64,000 bases of DNA from Chryseobacterium oncorhynchi (GTDB lineage Bacteria > Bacteroidota > Bacteroidia > Flavobacteriales > Weeksellaceae). The notes under the pieces are model-generated. The model made no database searches and was not told where the DNA came from. It was given only the letters and a program-made list of their open reading frames with translations. Below are positions 25,079 through 34,425 of this stretch, piece after piece (positions within the stretch are counted from its first letter, which is position 1; each line of letters begins with the position of its first letter). The DNA lies in the NCBI RefSeq assembly GCF_002899895.1, contig NZ_PPEI02000001.1, positions 968,848 through 1,032,847 of the forward strand, given 5' to 3'. The position numbers were made by a program, and so were the translations under genes.

Positions 25079-25867
25079 TTATTCTAAAGACCAGAGAATT
25101 TCCTGAATATGAAGAAAGAAATTGTACATCAATTCTCCTCCATGCCCCAAAGCTCTTACTACAAAACCATTCTCTTCCATGGCAGAAACTCCTACCTCCA
25201 TTTCTTCAAGATGTACTGAAGCTGCCTCCACAATGGTTTCTATCAACCCATTCTTGTCTACATTCTCCTTTGTGCTGTAGAATATCAAAGTTCCCTGATG
25301 GGTATATTGTTCCAGGTTTCCAATGCTGCTGATGGGAATCATATCAGGCTGAATCACTACATTATCTTTCACTACCAGTTTATTTTGATGGTAGATTTCC
25401 ATAAGGTTTTGAAAACGTTTCAGCTTGAAGACTTCTCCATAGTGTTTCCTTCCGCAGGTAATAATCTCACTGATGATAATCTGGCTGTTTTTCCCGATCT
25501 GAACATTGGCTTTACTTTTAAAGTTAGAATCTTCATGAGGAACAATGGGATGCGGAACATAGGCGAAAGACGTTTCATCCTCCATGGTAACATTCAGCTC
25601 CTGAAGTGCCTTATCTTTCATATTGAAAAGCCTCTGATACGATTGTGACTGCAACTGAAGAGAAGCTCCTTTTTCAAGGGCCACATCAAGGTGATAATGG
25701 TCTCCATCCAGAATTCCGGGAGAAGAACTCATTATCATCTGATACAGTTTTTTATCGCTTTTTCGTTGTCCTACAGAAACAACCCTGAAAGGAAGTGAAA
25801 CATAAAGATCTTTCACATATGATTCTCCTCCCTTGAATCCTGCGATAATATTTAAACGACTATCCAT
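25079..25867 (-). CDS. ureD: urease accessory protein UreD (UreH)
   Basis: A 262-residue cytoplasmic protein of the UreD/UreH family, recognised by SSSPGILDGDHYHLDVALEKGASLQLQ in pieces (SPGILDGDHYHLDV) and the HPIVPHEDSNFKS segment. UreD scaffolds apo-urease with UreF and UreG and passes nickel to the active site. Its start directly abuts the ureG stop with no spacing. It is the last of the maturation genes before the transport genes. Length is typical. Confidence 0.9.
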   Translation of the reverse strand: MDSRLNIIAGFKGGESYVKDLYVSLPFRVVSVGQRKSDKKLYQMIMSSSPGILDGDHYHLDVALEKGASLQLQSQSYQRLFNMKDKALQELNVTMEDETSFAYVPHPIVPHEDSNFKSKANVQIGKNSQIIISEIITCGRKHYGEVFKLKRFQNLMEIYHQNKLVVKDNVVIQPDMIPISSIGNLEQYTHQGTLIFYSTKENVDKNGLIETIVEAASVHLEEMEVGVSAMEENGFVVRALGHGGELMYNFFLHIQEILWSLE

Positions 25868-26506
25868 TTATCTTACAAGGTTCGGTTCTTCAATTTCTTC
25901 TAAAAGAGCATATTTTTTAATCCAACCGATTACTTTATCCAGCCCTTCATCTGTTTTAAGATTGGTAAATACGAATGGATTTCCTTTTCTCATTCTTCTG
26001 GCATCATTCTCCATTACTTCCAGACTCGCTCCAACATAAGGGGCAAGGTCAATCTTGTTAATGATCAATAAGTCTGATCTTGTAATCCCTGGCCCTCCTT
26101 TTCTAGGAATTTTTTCTCCTTCTGCAACGTCAATGATAAAGATAGTAACGTCTGCAAGGTCAGGACTGAATGTCGCAGAAAGGTTATCTCCACCACTCTC
26201 AATAAGAACCAATTCAATATCCGGAAAACGTTCTGCCAGCTCATCTACTGCTTCAAGGTTCATACTTGCATCTTCACGAATGGCAGTGTGAGGGCAGCCT
26301 CCTGTTTCTACTCCAATAATTCTGTCGTGTGGAAGAAGACTATTTTTAGCCATAAATTCAGCATCTTCCTTGGTATAAATATCATTAGTAATTACTCCAA
26401 GATCATATTTCCCGAATAATTTTCTGCTTAAACGTTCTAGCAATGCAGTTTTTCCTGATCCTACAGGTCCTGCTACCCCTACTTTTATATATTTTCTATT
26501 TTCCAT
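25868..26506 (-). CDS. ureG: urease accessory GTPase UreG
   Basis: A 212-residue SIMIBI-class GTPase: P-loop GPVGSGKT (residues 13-20), [15 protein letters not shown], the nickel-binding CPH motif in [28 protein letters not shown] and the guanine-specificity NKID. It hydrolyses GTP to drive nickel insertion into UreC together with UreD and UreF. It lies between ureF and ureD. Confidence 0.95.
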   Translation of the reverse strand: MENRKYIKVGVAGPVGSGKTALLERLSRKLFGKYDLGVITNDIYTKEDAEFMAKNSLLPHDRIIGVETGGCPHTAIREDASMNLEAVDELAERFPDIELVLIESGGDNLSATFSPDLADVTIFIIDVAEGEKIPRKGGPGITRSDLLIINKIDLAPYVGASLEVMENDARRMRKGNPFVFTNLKTDEGLDKVIGWIKKYALLEEIEEPNLVR

Positions 26507-26531
26507 TTTTTCTAAAATTTATTTTGTTTTT

Positions 26532-26549
26532 AACGCTGGAGCGCTAAGG
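26532..26549. repeat. short GCGCT-containing intergenic repeat, low support
   Basis: AACGCTGGAGCGCTAAGG sits in the 82-bp ureF-ureG spacer. It resembles short AGCGCT-type words that recur between genes in this genus as far as I recall; only one copy is seen here. Confidence 0.25.
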
Positions 26550-26588
26550 TTTTTATTTAACAAAGAATCCTTTCTCCTTTTCAACGAT

Positions 26589-27290
26589 CTACGACATATA
26601 AAGTCTTGAATAAAGCCTTTCATGCTGCATACATCTGATGTCAAAAGCTGTATTACAAAGCCCTACCATATCCCTGTCCAGTTCCATTGTTTCCCAGACT
26701 GTTTTTTCCATTACAGGATACAGGGAAAAGAGAATATCCTGCCCGTCAAGCTGCCCCAGCGGAACCAACTTCACTGCATTCGTGATCATTCCCGCAACAG
26801 AGGTATAATAAAAGCCCAACAATGCTTCGTATAAAGGAATTTTCATTAAATAAGCATATACCCCGAACACAATACAGTAATGAGAATTGGCTTCCTTGTT
26901 TTGAATTGCTTTTTCAAAGGCTTCCATAAAAGGAAAATTATCTCTTCTCTTAAATATCTTGATCAGCCTTAACCCCAATTTTTGGCTGGCCTGGCGAATT
27001 TCTTTAGGGCATTTTATGGCATTGCATTCATTATCCAGCTTTAACAGTAATTGTAAATCATCATTTTCTGCTGCTTTATAAGCCAGTTTTACAAAAGCTC
27101 CGTCATTGAATTTAAGGTTGTACTGAAGCATGTTTTGCACAAATTCCTTTGCTGTTGCCAGATTATGGACAATTCTTTCCTGTACATAGGTTTCCAGTCC
27201 GTTAGAGTGGGTATAACCTCCAATCGGAAGTGTTGGATCTGCAAGATGAAGCAGACTTGACAAAAAATTGATATTCATAGTATTATTCAT
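26589..27290 (-). CDS. ureF: urease accessory protein UreF
   Basis: A 233-residue all-helical protein. LADPTLPIGGYTHSNGLETYV (split as LADPTLPIGGYTHSNG, residues about 17-32) is the conserved N-terminal motif of UreF. UreF bridges UreD and UreG and acts in GTPase control during nickel insertion. It overlaps the end of ureE by eight bases, so the two are translationally coupled. Confidence 0.92.
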   Translation of the reverse strand: MNNTMNINFLSSLLHLADPTLPIGGYTHSNGLETYVQERIVHNLATAKEFVQNMLQYNLKFNDGAFVKLAYKAAENDDLQLLLKLDNECNAIKCPKEIRQASQKLGLRLIKIFKRRDNFPFMEAFEKAIQNKEANSHYCIVFGVYAYLMKIPLYEALLGFYYTSVAGMITNAVKLVPLGQLDGQDILFSLYPVMEKTVWETMELDRDMVGLCNTAFDIRCMQHERLYSRLYMS

Positions 27291-27792
27291 CTTTTGGAGC
27301 TGCCATTTTTAAGATTTTAGTAAAGATTGTTGATCCAAGACTTCCATGTCCGTGAGGCTCTACATTGGATTTAAGAAGATTCAACAGCTTTACGGTTTGT
27401 TTTTCCGGTTTGAAACCACTTGCTTCCAGCCATCTGAACATGGGCATTTCAAAAGGAAGCAGCACTTTATCATCCTGAATGAAAAGCGGAATGTGCTTGT
27501 TTCCGATTTCATAACATACGGTTCCCATTTCCAATAGAGAACCCGGTTCCATTACAATAGCATCTGTCTCCAAAACATTGATCGCTATTACTTTTTCTGC
27601 ATCCTCAAAAAGAATATCACCCTCACGCAAGCGTTGTCCCTCTTTAAGAAATTTGATGGCTATATCGGTTCCCAGTCTGGTTTTTTTGCGTTGGATCCTT
27701 TTGGTGGTTTCAAACCATTCCAGATCCAGATAATCTATCATTTTTTCTGTAGGATTTTCGGTTAGGTTGCCTATGGTTTGATTAATTATCAT
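27283..27792 (-). CDS. ureE: urease nickel metallochaperone UreE
   Basis: I start at MIINQTIGNL (169 residues), where UreE proteins normally begin; the frame goes ten residues further into the preceding gene. The N-terminal peptide-binding domain has KTRLGTDIAIKFL; the C-terminal metal domain has GNKHIPLF, whose His corresponds to the conserved nickel ligand at the dimer interface. Unlike some homologues it has no poly-His tail, only HGHG near the end. Overlaps the outer-membrane protein stop by 11 bp and ureF by eight. Confidence 0.9.
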   Translation of the reverse strand: MIINQTIGNLTENPTEKMIDYLDLEWFETTKRIQRKKTRLGTDIAIKFLKEGQRLREGDILFEDAEKVIAINVLETDAIVMEPGSLLEMGTVCYEIGNKHIPLFIQDDKVLLPFEMPMFRWLEASGFKPEKQTVKLLNLLKSNVEPHGHGSLGSTIFTKILKMAAPKDE

Positions 27793-28432
27793 CTTTTTTC
27801 GATTTTTTTCTGAAGTCAAAGTTTTTAGAAATGCCTACTCCGAATGTTGAACCACTGATTCCTGCCACATAGCTTTTGGTCCAGCCCACCTCTTTTACTT
27901 TGGTCTGAAGCATAGAAAGCTCAGCAAATTTGAATTTCAGGGCCCATCCACTTCCAAGCAATATCCCGATTAAAGGATAAGCACGAAGACGGAATCCTGT
28001 AAAGTTCTGCATAGAGTCTGCTGTTCCGGACACCTGCTGTCCCCAAACATAATGAGCATCTACCTGTCCTATCAGCACGAAATATTTTCCGAGCATCAAT
28101 GATGGGCTATACCAAATTCCTGCTTCATTTTGCTTATACACAACATCATGATTAACAGAGTTCTGAGAATATGCATAATTGACTCCAACAAGATCATTAT
28201 TGTTGATGAAGTACCCTACTCCAAGCGGGGCGCTGGAAACAGTACTGCTGCTGCTGGATGGTGTAGTTACTTTAGAGTAATCCAATGAACCGTAGACCAT
28301 AAACTGCCCTTTTGGGCCGTCTTCATCACTTTTAAGTCTGTGCCCTCCCAGCAACTGAGCGTTTATATTCCCTGAAAGCATAGACAATCCGGCTAGTGCA
28401 AATGAAAAAACTGTTTTATTTAAATATTTCAT
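27782..28432 (-). CDS. outer-membrane beta-barrel protein in the urease operon
   Basis: A 216-residue exported protein (signal peptide ends NINAQ). The mature part alternates hydrophobic and polar residues typical of an 8-stranded barrel and ends GVGISKNFDF before a lysine-rich tail, similar to small OmpW/OmpA-like barrels. It is inserted between ureC and ureE, overlapping ureE by 11 bp, so it is coexpressed with the urease. A channel for urea, ammonium or nickel across the outer membrane is a plausible inference. I cannot assign a named family. Confidence 0.72.
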   Translation of the reverse strand: MKYLNKTVFSFALAGLSMLSGNINAQLLGGHRLKSDEDGPKGQFMVYGSLDYSKVTTPSSSSSTVSSAPLGVGYFINNNDLVGVNYAYSQNSVNHDVVYKQNEAGIWYSPSLMLGKYFVLIGQVDAHYVWGQQVSGTADSMQNFTGFRLRAYPLIGILLGSGWALKFKFAELSMLQTKVKEVGWTKSYVAGISGSTFGVGISKNFDFRKKSKKDDN

Positions 28433-28474
28433 TCTAAACTTATTCTATAATTATTTTAAATTTTGCTTGAGTAA

Positions 28475-28503
28475 ATCTTATAGGCACTGGAAGCCTATAA
28501 GAT
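28475..28503 (-). other. intercistronic stem-loop after ureC
   Basis: ATCTTATAGGC and GCCTATAAGAT pair perfectly (11 bp) around a 7-nt loop in the gap between the ureC stop and the outer-membrane protein ATG. Only a short TTTA follows on the minus strand, so it is more likely a weak terminator or an mRNA-stability element than a full stop. Confidence 0.6.
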
Positions 28504-28517
28504 CAGTCAGGTTTATT

Positions 28518-30239
28518 TTAGAACAAGTAATACAACTGTGTTAAAGGAAGTTTCTCCGCCGGTTCACAAGTGATATATTCACCGTCTACCGTTACTTTAT
28601 AGTTTTCAGGATTTACTTCAATTAAAGGAGTCTTGTCATTATGGATAAGGTCTGCCTTGGAAATATTTCTACAGTTTTTTACCGGAAGAATCATTTTTTC
28701 TAATTTGTAAGAAGCAATGGTTCCGTTATCGATAGAAACCTGAGAAACAAAGTTGGCACAAATACCAAACTTAGCTTTTCCGTGGGCACCAAACATATTT
28801 CTGTAGATAATTGGCTGTGGCGTTGGGATAGATGCATTTGGGTCTCCCATTTTAGCGGCAATTACAAATCCTCCTTTTACAATCATTTCAGGTTTTACTC
28901 CAAATAATGCAGGTTTCCAGATCACTAAATCTGCTAATTTCCCTTCTTCAAGAGATCCTACATATTCTGAAATACCGTGTGCAATGGCAGGGTTGATGGT
29001 ATATTTCGCAACATATCTTTTTGCACGATAATTATCGTTACCGCTATCTTTATCTTCTGCTAAATCACCTCTCTGCTCTTTCATTTTACTGGCTGTCTGC
29101 CAGGTTCTTGTGATGACCTCACCCGGTCTTCCCATTGCCTGAGAATCGGAACTCATGATACTGAACACTCCCATATCGTGAAGAATATCCTCTGCTGCAA
29201 TCGTTTCAGGGCGAATACGTGAATCTGCAAATGCTACATCTTCAGGTATATTCTTGCTCAGGTGGTGGCATACCATCAACATATCTAAGTGTTCATCAAT
29301 AGTATTGATTGTGTAAGGACGTGTTGGGTTTGTAGAAGCCGGTAATACATTGGGATACATTGCTGCTTTAATGATATCCGGAGCATGCCCTCCACCAGCA
29401 CCTTCTGTATGGAATGTGTGGATTACTCTTCCATTGATTGCTCTCATTGTATCTTCCAAGAAACCTCCCTCGTTTAGAGTATCTGTGTGAATGGCCACCT
29501 GAACGTCATATTTGTCTGCTACTTTTAAGGCTGCATCTATCGTTGCAGGCGTTGCTCCCCAGTCTTCATGAATCTTTACTCCTAAAGCACCTGCTTCCAC
29601 CTGCTCTTCAATAGGTCCTTCTTCAGAACAGTTTCCTTTCCCAAAAAATCCAAGATTCATTGGATATTCTTCTGCTGCCTCAAGCATTTTCTGCATATTG
29701 AACTTACCCGGAGTAACCGTTGTAGCGTTAGTTCCATCATTAGGGCCTGTTCCCCCTCCGATCATTGTGGTGATTCCACTATACAAAGATGTTTCGATCT
29801 GTTGTGGACAGATATAGTGAATATGGGTATCAATACCTCCGGCTGTTACGATATATCCTTTTCCTCCGTGAACTTCAGTTGAAGCTCCGATAATCATATT
29901 AGGAGATACACCATCCATCGTATCAGGGTTACCTGCTTTTCCGATTCCTACGATTTTACCGTCTTTAATTCCGATATCCCCTTTTACGATTCCCCAGTGG
30001 TCAATGATTACTGCTCCTGTAATACAAAGGTCTAAAACACCTTCATCTCTTTTGGCAGTTACGTTTTGTCCCATCCCGTCACGCACGGTTTTTCCACCTC
30101 CGAAAACGGCTTCGTCTCCGTAATGGGTGAAATCTTTTTCAATTTCTATGATAATTTCAGTATCACCCAGCCTGATTTTGTCTCCTGCTGTTGGACCTAA
30201 TATATTGGCGTATTGTTTTCTGTCTACGTGTAAGCTCAT
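28518..30239 (-). CDS. ureC: urease subunit alpha (catalytic)
   Basis: A 573-residue catalytic subunit. Nickel ligands and catalytic residues are visible: HIHY in [12 protein letters not shown], the carbamylated Lys in GVKIHEDWG, His in [13 protein letters not shown] and [15 protein letters not shown], and the flap Cys-His in [10 protein letters not shown]. It hydrolyses urea to ammonia and carbamate in the cytoplasm. Its start is one base from ureB. Length matches the 566-573 norm; nothing is missing. Confidence 0.98.
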   Translation of the reverse strand: MSLHVDRKQYANILGPTAGDKIRLGDTEIIIEIEKDFTHYGDEAVFGGGKTVRDGMGQNVTAKRDEGVLDLCITGAVIIDHWGIVKGDIGIKDGKIVGIGKAGNPDTMDGVSPNMIIGASTEVHGGKGYIVTAGGIDTHIHYICPQQIETSLYSGITTMIGGGTGPNDGTNATTVTPGKFNMQKMLEAAEEYPMNLGFFGKGNCSEEGPIEEQVEAGALGVKIHEDWGATPATIDAALKVADKYDVQVAIHTDTLNEGGFLEDTMRAINGRVIHTFHTEGAGGGHAPDIIKAAMYPNVLPASTNPTRPYTINTIDEHLDMLMVCHHLSKNIPEDVAFADSRIRPETIAAEDILHDMGVFSIMSSDSQAMGRPGEVITRTWQTASKMKEQRGDLAEDKDSGNDNYRAKRYVAKYTINPAIAHGISEYVGSLEEGKLADLVIWKPALFGVKPEMIVKGGFVIAAKMGDPNASIPTPQPIIYRNMFGAHGKAKFGICANFVSQVSIDNGTIASYKLEKMILPVKNCRNISKADLIHNDKTPLIEVNPENYKVTVDGEYITCEPAEKLPLTQLYYLF

Positions 30240-30240
30240 C

Positions 30241-30609
30241 TTAATGATTTTTAAAGTTTAACTCTTCAACTTTTGCAAGGCTTGCTTTTTTCTGATCTTC
30301 AGAATCTACCTGTCCATCAACTAAATTATTGAAGCCCATTGCTTTTTTGGTTCCTCCTATTTCTACCAGCTCCACTTCCTTTTCTTCTCCCGGTTCAAAA
30401 CGAACTGCAGTACTTGCTACAATATTCAGTCTCTTTCCGAAAGCTTTTTCACGGTCAAAGCTCATGGCTTTATTGACTTCAAAAAAATGGAAATGTGAAC
30501 CTACCTGAATAGGACGGTCTCCAGTATTTGTTACTTTTATTTTTACAGTTTCTCTGCCTTCGTTGCAGATAATTGTACCTTCTTTTACAAAAATTTCTCC
30601 TGGTATCAT
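30241..30609 (-). CDS. ureB: urease subunit beta
   Basis: A 122-residue subunit with the family start [18 protein letters not shown] and the conserved [19 protein letters not shown]. It packs with UreA and UreC to form the trimer unit. It is separate from UreA, unlike the Helicobacter fusion. Adjacent to ureC by one base and 12 bp after ureA. Confidence 0.96.
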   Translation of the reverse strand: MIPGEIFVKEGTIICNEGRETVKIKVTNTGDRPIQVGSHFHFFEVNKAMSFDREKAFGKRLNIVASTAVRFEPGEEKEVELVEIGGTKKAMGFNNLVDGQVDSEDQKKASLAKVEELNFKNH

Positions 30610-30621
30610 AATAAATAGGGA

Positions 30622-30924
30622 TTAGCGGATTGGGTTGTGTACGGTTACCAGCTTGGTTCCATCAGGAAAAGTGGCTTCTATCTGAACATCGTGGATCATT
30701 TCTGCCACGCCCGGCATCACATCATCTTTAGTAAGAAGATTGGCTCCGTCCTGCATCAGTTCAGCTACTCTTTTTCCATCTCTTGCGCCTTCAAGCAAAA
30801 AATGGCTGATCAATGCTATTGATTCTGGATAGTTTAGTTTAAGGCCTCTTGCCTTTCTTTTTAGAGCAAGCTCTCCTGCCAGAAATAGCATAAGCTTCTC
30901 CGTTTCTCTCGGTGTTAAGTGCAT
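30622..30924 (-). CDS. ureA: urease subunit gamma
   Basis: A 100-residue subunit, complete: [41 protein letters not shown] and VTVHNPIR at the end are all conserved. First structural urease gene, 152 bp downstream of an unrecognised secreted-protein gene on the same strand. In the spacer GCCTTTACGACAAGGC can form a small hairpin. Confidence 0.96.
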   Translation of the reverse strand: MHLTPRETEKLMLFLAGELALKRKARGLKLNYPESIALISHFLLEGARDGKRVAELMQDGANLLTKDDVMPGVAEMIHDVQIEATFPDGTKLVTVHNPIR

Positions 30925-31076
30925 AGTATTTTTTATTTAAAATTGGGCAAACAGTATCTGGTCTGCCTTGTCGTAAAGGCAAATAAGAAGTGTTCAGAAA
31001 TTTAAAATTGGAAAATGACTTTTATAGATCTGTACATTAATACAAACCATAATTCATCATTAAAATATAAAAAGGA

Positions 31077-31442
31077 TTAGCAGCCTGCTATCTGCAGGGC
31101 ATGATACAGAATGTATCTGGGTGCTGTAATATAGGTACCGCCTTGAACAGCCGCCACCTGTGCATTATAAGAATAATCTGCAAAAAAATAGTGTAGCCAT
31201 TGTTCTGCAAGTATTGAATAATCAAATTTTACTTTCTCCCAATCATTGGAATCCTGTGCATCCTGCGCATCTGAAAAACTATAAATTTCAGGCTGGGTCT
31301 GCTGATCCGATTTTTGCTGAAGAAGATGAATTTTTGATAAGACATCAGAGTATGGTTCAGTTTTCCCTTTATGTGCAAAAAGACTTACACATAAAGCTGA
31401 GAAAAATAATACAAAAGAGAAAAATATGACTCTTTTTTTCAT
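31077..31442 (-). CDS. small secreted protein upstream of the urease operon
   Basis: A 121-residue protein with a signal peptide (MKKRVIFFSFVLFFSALCVS). The mature part starts AHKGKTEPY, contains aromatic residues (WLHYFFADYSYN) and ends in a Cys (QIAGC). I recognise no family. Its position directly upstream of ureA in the same direction suggests it may be cotranscribed with the urease genes, but the 152-bp gap is long enough for a separate promoter. Confidence 0.6.
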   Translation of the reverse strand: MKKRVIFFSFVLFFSALCVSLFAHKGKTEPYSDVLSKIHLLQQKSDQQTQPEIYSFSDAQDAQDSNDWEKVKFDYSILAEQWLHYFFADYSYNAQVAAVQGGTYITAPRYILYHALQIAGC

Positions 31443-31852
31443 ACCTGTTAATAATGATGTAAAATTAGAGTAATCTTAAAAGGTAGGCTATCAAAAAATT
31501 TATTTAAAATGTTCAAAATCGCAACAAATGCAATTTTAATGAAAATTCACATTGACTCATAATCGCCTTATTTACAACGATTAAAAAGAAAAAGCCAACT
31601 ATGACAAATATTTTTTTGTCGCTATTCATATAATTACAACATTTATACTTCTATTTTATTCTCTTCAAAACATTAAATGAAATTATAAGATATTACTTCT
31701 TTTCATTCTCAAATACATAATATTTACCACTTATTGATTGACAAAAAAGTTTATTTCATAAAAACATACGGTATTTTTTTCTTTCCTTATAATTATTGTA
31801 AATTTGTATACAACTTACTTATTTAATTTTAATAAAAATAATAAAACGTAAT
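31443..31852. other. intergenic gap between divergent genes
   Basis: A 410-bp very AT-rich region between the secreted protein gene (leftward) and pruA (rightward). It contains GACAAA and TTTGTC at 31603-31620 as a small inverted repeat and the pruA -7 element at 31799. I see no ORF or RNA gene. Confidence 0.4.
31799..31806 (+). promoter_or_regulatory. -7 promoter element for pruA
   Basis: TAAATTTG, exact TAnnTTTG, 46 bp before the ATG. No TTG is seen at the right distance upstream. Confidence 0.45.
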
Positions 31853-33478
31853 ATGTCAAAAGCAATTTCGCAAGTACCATTAGCGGTAAATGAGCCGGTA
31901 AATTCTTATGTACCGGGATCTCCAGAAGTTAAAAGCCTTATCAATACCTACAAGAAAATGTGGGCTGAAAAGGTTGAAATTCCAATGATCATCAACGGAA
32001 AAGAAGTAAAAACTGACGAAAAAGTACAGCTTCAGTCTCCACAGGATCATGCTCATGACTTCGGATTTTATTACAAAGGTGGTATGCAGCATGTGGATGA
32101 CGCTATCAACGCGGCATTGGCAGCTAAAGAAGATTGGAACAACCTAGGTTGGGAACAACGTGCAGCTATTTTCTTAAAGGCGGCTGATCTATTAGCTGGT
32201 CCTTACAGAGATGTTATCAATGCAGCAACGATGATCGGACAGTCTAAAAATGTACACCAGGCTGAAATTGATGCGGCTTGTGAGTTTATCGACTTCTTAA
32301 GATTCAATGTAGAGTTCATGACAGAAATGTATTCTGAGCAACCAGTTTCTGACGACGGAATCTGGAACCGTGTAGAATACAGACCATTGGAAGGATTCTG
32401 CTTTGCAGTAACTCCTTTTAACTTTACAGCGATCTCAGGAAACCTTCCTACTTGTATGGCAATGCTAGGAAACGTAGTGGTTTGGAAACCGTCTGACAAG
32501 CAGGTTTATTCTGCAAAAGTAATCATGGATGTATTAACTGAAGCGGGTCTTCCTGCAGGGGTAATCAACATGATCTTCACGGATGGAAAAGATACTGCTG
32601 AGAAAGTATTGGCTCACAGAGATTTCGCAGGTCTTCACTTCACAGGTTCTACAAAAGTATTCCAGGGAATGTGGAAAATGATCGGTGACAATATCCATAA
32701 CTACAGAACATACCCAAGAATTGTTGGAGAAACTGGTGGTAAAGACTTTGTAATTGCTCACCCATCTGCTAACGTAGAAGCTGTAGCTACTGCTTTGGTA
32801 AGAGGAGCTTTTGAATACCAAGGACAAAAATGTTCTGCTGCTTCTAGAGCTTATGTTCCTAAGTCTCTTTGGGCTGATGTGAAAAAAGTAATGGAAGCTC
32901 AGATGAGTACTATTAAAGTAGGTACTCCGGAAGATACTTCTAACTTCGTGAATGCTGTAATCGACAAAAATTCTTTCGAAAAATGTAAAGGATATATCGA
33001 CAGAGCGAATGCATCAGCTGAAGCGACTGTAGCCATTGGTGGAACATGTGATGATTCTAAAGGATGGTTTGTACACCCAACTGTAATTGAAACTACAAAC
33101 TCTCAATATGAAAGTATGGTAGAGGAAATCTTCGGACCTATCTTATCTGTATTTGTTTATGAAGATAAGGACTGGAAAGAGACTCTTAAGGTGGTTGATT
33201 CTTCTTCTCCTTATTCATTGACTGGTTCTGTATTCTCTCAAGACCGTTACGCAATTAATGAAGCTTACAAAGCTTTAGAAAATGCTTCAGGAAACTTCTA
33301 CATCAATGATAAACCAACTGGTGCTGTAGTAGGACAACAACCTTTCGGTGGTGGTAGAGCTTCAGGAACTAACGATAAAGCTGGTTCTAAGATGAACCTT
33401 CTAAGATGGACATCTGTAAGAAGCGTAAAAGAAACTTTCGTTTCTCCAAAAGACTACAAATATCCATACTTAGGGTAA
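31853..33478 (+). CDS. pruA: L-glutamate gamma-semialdehyde (P5C) dehydrogenase
   Basis: A 541-residue NAD-dependent aldehyde dehydrogenase that oxidises glutamate semialdehyde to glutamate, the second step of proline degradation. The N-terminal SYVPGSPEVKSL and PMIINGKEV, the Glu in VGETGGKDFVIAHPSA and the catalytic Cys in YQGQKCSAASRAYV identify this subfamily (length 540-545). The proline dehydrogenase gene is not adjacent. The gene shows strongly biased codons with few rare ones, typical of high expression. A UUCG-capped terminator follows. Confidence 0.94.
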   Translation: MSKAISQVPLAVNEPVNSYVPGSPEVKSLINTYKKMWAEKVEIPMIINGKEVKTDEKVQLQSPQDHAHDFGFYYKGGMQHVDDAINAALAAKEDWNNLGWEQRAAIFLKAADLLAGPYRDVINAATMIGQSKNVHQAEIDAACEFIDFLRFNVEFMTEMYSEQPVSDDGIWNRVEYRPLEGFCFAVTPFNFTAISGNLPTCMAMLGNVVVWKPSDKQVYSAKVIMDVLTEAGLPAGVINMIFTDGKDTAEKVLAHRDFAGLHFTGSTKVFQGMWKMIGDNIHNYRTYPRIVGETGGKDFVIAHPSANVEAVATALVRGAFEYQGQKCSAASRAYVPKSLWADVKKVMEAQMSTIKVGTPEDTSNFVNAVIDKNSFEKCKGYIDRANASAEATVAIGGTCDDSKGWFVHPTVIETTNSQYESMVEEIFGPILSVFVYEDKDWKETLKVVDSSSPYSLTGSVFSQDRYAINEAYKALENASGNFYINDKPTGAVVGQQPFGGGRASGTNDKAGSKMNLLRWTSVRSVKETFVSPKDYKYPYLG

Positions 33479-33531
33479 TTCATAAGTAATAAATAATAGG
33501 CAATGATAATAATTGTCTGTTCTTTCATACA

Positions 33532-33562
33532 GCCTCGGAACTTCGGTTTCGGGGCTTTTTTT
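33532..33562 (+). terminator. intrinsic terminator after pruA
   Basis: GCCTCGGAAC pairs with GTTTCGGGGC around a UUCG tetraloop, followed by TTTTTTT. Confidence 0.85.
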
Positions 33563-33790
33563 ATGAAAATGATTCAAAAATTCAAAGTTTAAGGTTTAAA
33601 ATTAGCCACAGTCAGAAAAGAAATTTATTCCTACCATACTAATACTCTATTACTCAAAACCTCCTCACCACGACACCTATTACCTGTTACCTAACATCTT
33701 TTAACAAACTTTACCTATATTTTACCATTTCACTACCCCTGTTAGGAATGGTTATTGATTTTTTACTATTACACCCCAAAATAAAATAGT
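33563..33790. other. intergenic region with heptamer-like ACCT repeats
   Basis: The 228 bp after the pruA terminator hold no ORF. At 33674-33694 ACACCTA, TTACCTG and TTACCTA recur every seven bases, a degenerate heptamer run similar in period to the one at 20740. Confidence 0.4.
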
Positions 33791-34009
33791 ATGAAAAAGT
33801 TATTGCTAACAGCTATCGGCGTAGGATTATTTGCAGTGAGCTGTGGAACCAAGGAGTCGTCTATGTCAACAAGTAACAGTGATTCAACAGCAGTAGATAA
33901 GGCACAAAAGGCGTTACCTGCTACAACTGATACTACGACTACAAAAAAGACGAATCCTGACAATATGAAGATGAAAACGGATTCAACGACGGCGACTTCT
34001 GTTAAATAG
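33791..34009 (+). CDS. small lipoprotein, unknown function
   Basis: A 72-residue lipoprotein with lipobox AVSC (residues 15-18) and a mature part made almost only of Ser, Thr, Lys, Asp and Met (TTDTTTTKKTNPDNMKMKTD). The composition suggests an unstructured surface or periplasmic peptide. It is followed by its own terminator and by a second lipoprotein of the same design at 34219; the two may be old paralogues (shared KTDST near the end). Confidence 0.6.
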   Translation: MKKLLLTAIGVGLFAVSCGTKESSMSTSNSDSTAVDKAQKALPATTDTTTTKKTNPDNMKMKTDSTTATSVK

Positions 34010-34036
34010 AATTGCACACGTTTATTTTAAAAATGG

Positions 34037-34073
34037 AAAATCTGTAGATGAAATGGCTACAGATTTTTTTTTT
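34037..34073 (+). terminator. intrinsic terminator
   Basis: AAAATCTGTAG pairs with CTACAGATTTT around 10 nt, followed by a long T-tract. Confidence 0.8.
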
Positions 34074-34119
34074 GATCTTAAGGTTTTAACTAAAATTAAA
34101 TTTATCTTTTATGGAAATG

Positions 34120-34141
34120 AGCTAAAGTCCACGCCTAGTGA
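34120..34141. repeat. decayed copy of a GGACTAAAGTCC-type intergenic repeat
   Basis: AGCTAAAGTCCACGCCTAGT closely resembles GACTAAAGTCCGCTCCTATC at 46910-46929, but the palindrome is broken. Confidence 0.35.
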
Positions 34142-34181
34142 AATTTAATAGTAAGATCTTCTAAAATTTTATAAAAATCAC

Positions 34182-34189
34182 TATATTTG
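34182..34189 (+). promoter_or_regulatory. -7 promoter element for the second small lipoprotein
   Basis: TATATTTG, exact TAnnTTTG, 29 bp before the ATG at 34219. Confidence 0.4.
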
Positions 34190-34218
34190 ATTAACACCAA
34201 ACATTAAAAAGTATTCGT

Positions 34219-34422
34219 ATGAAAAAATTATGGATCGGAGCATTTTTCGGACTTCTTTTCCTTGGAAGTTGTGCTCAAAACAAAGAAAAAAGAGAAGAAT
34301 TCAAGGATGCCCATAATAAGGATTCTCTAGTAAATAGAATGGGAGATTCTGCTGTGGCTAATTCTGAGCCGTCACCAATAGATGCTTCAAAAACAAAAAC
34401 CGACAGTACAAAAGTTAAATAA
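34219..34422 (+). CDS. small lipoprotein, unknown function
   Basis: A 67-residue lipoprotein: MKKLWIGAFFGLLFLGSC with lipobox LGSC, then a charged, low-complexity mature part (EKREEFKDAHNKDSLVNRMG) ending KTKTDSTKVK. Similar in size and composition to the lipoprotein at 33791. Function unknown. Confidence 0.6.
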   Translation: MKKLWIGAFFGLLFLGSCAQNKEKREEFKDAHNKDSLVNRMGDSAVANSEPSPIDASKTKTDSTKVK

Positions 34423-34425
34423 ATC

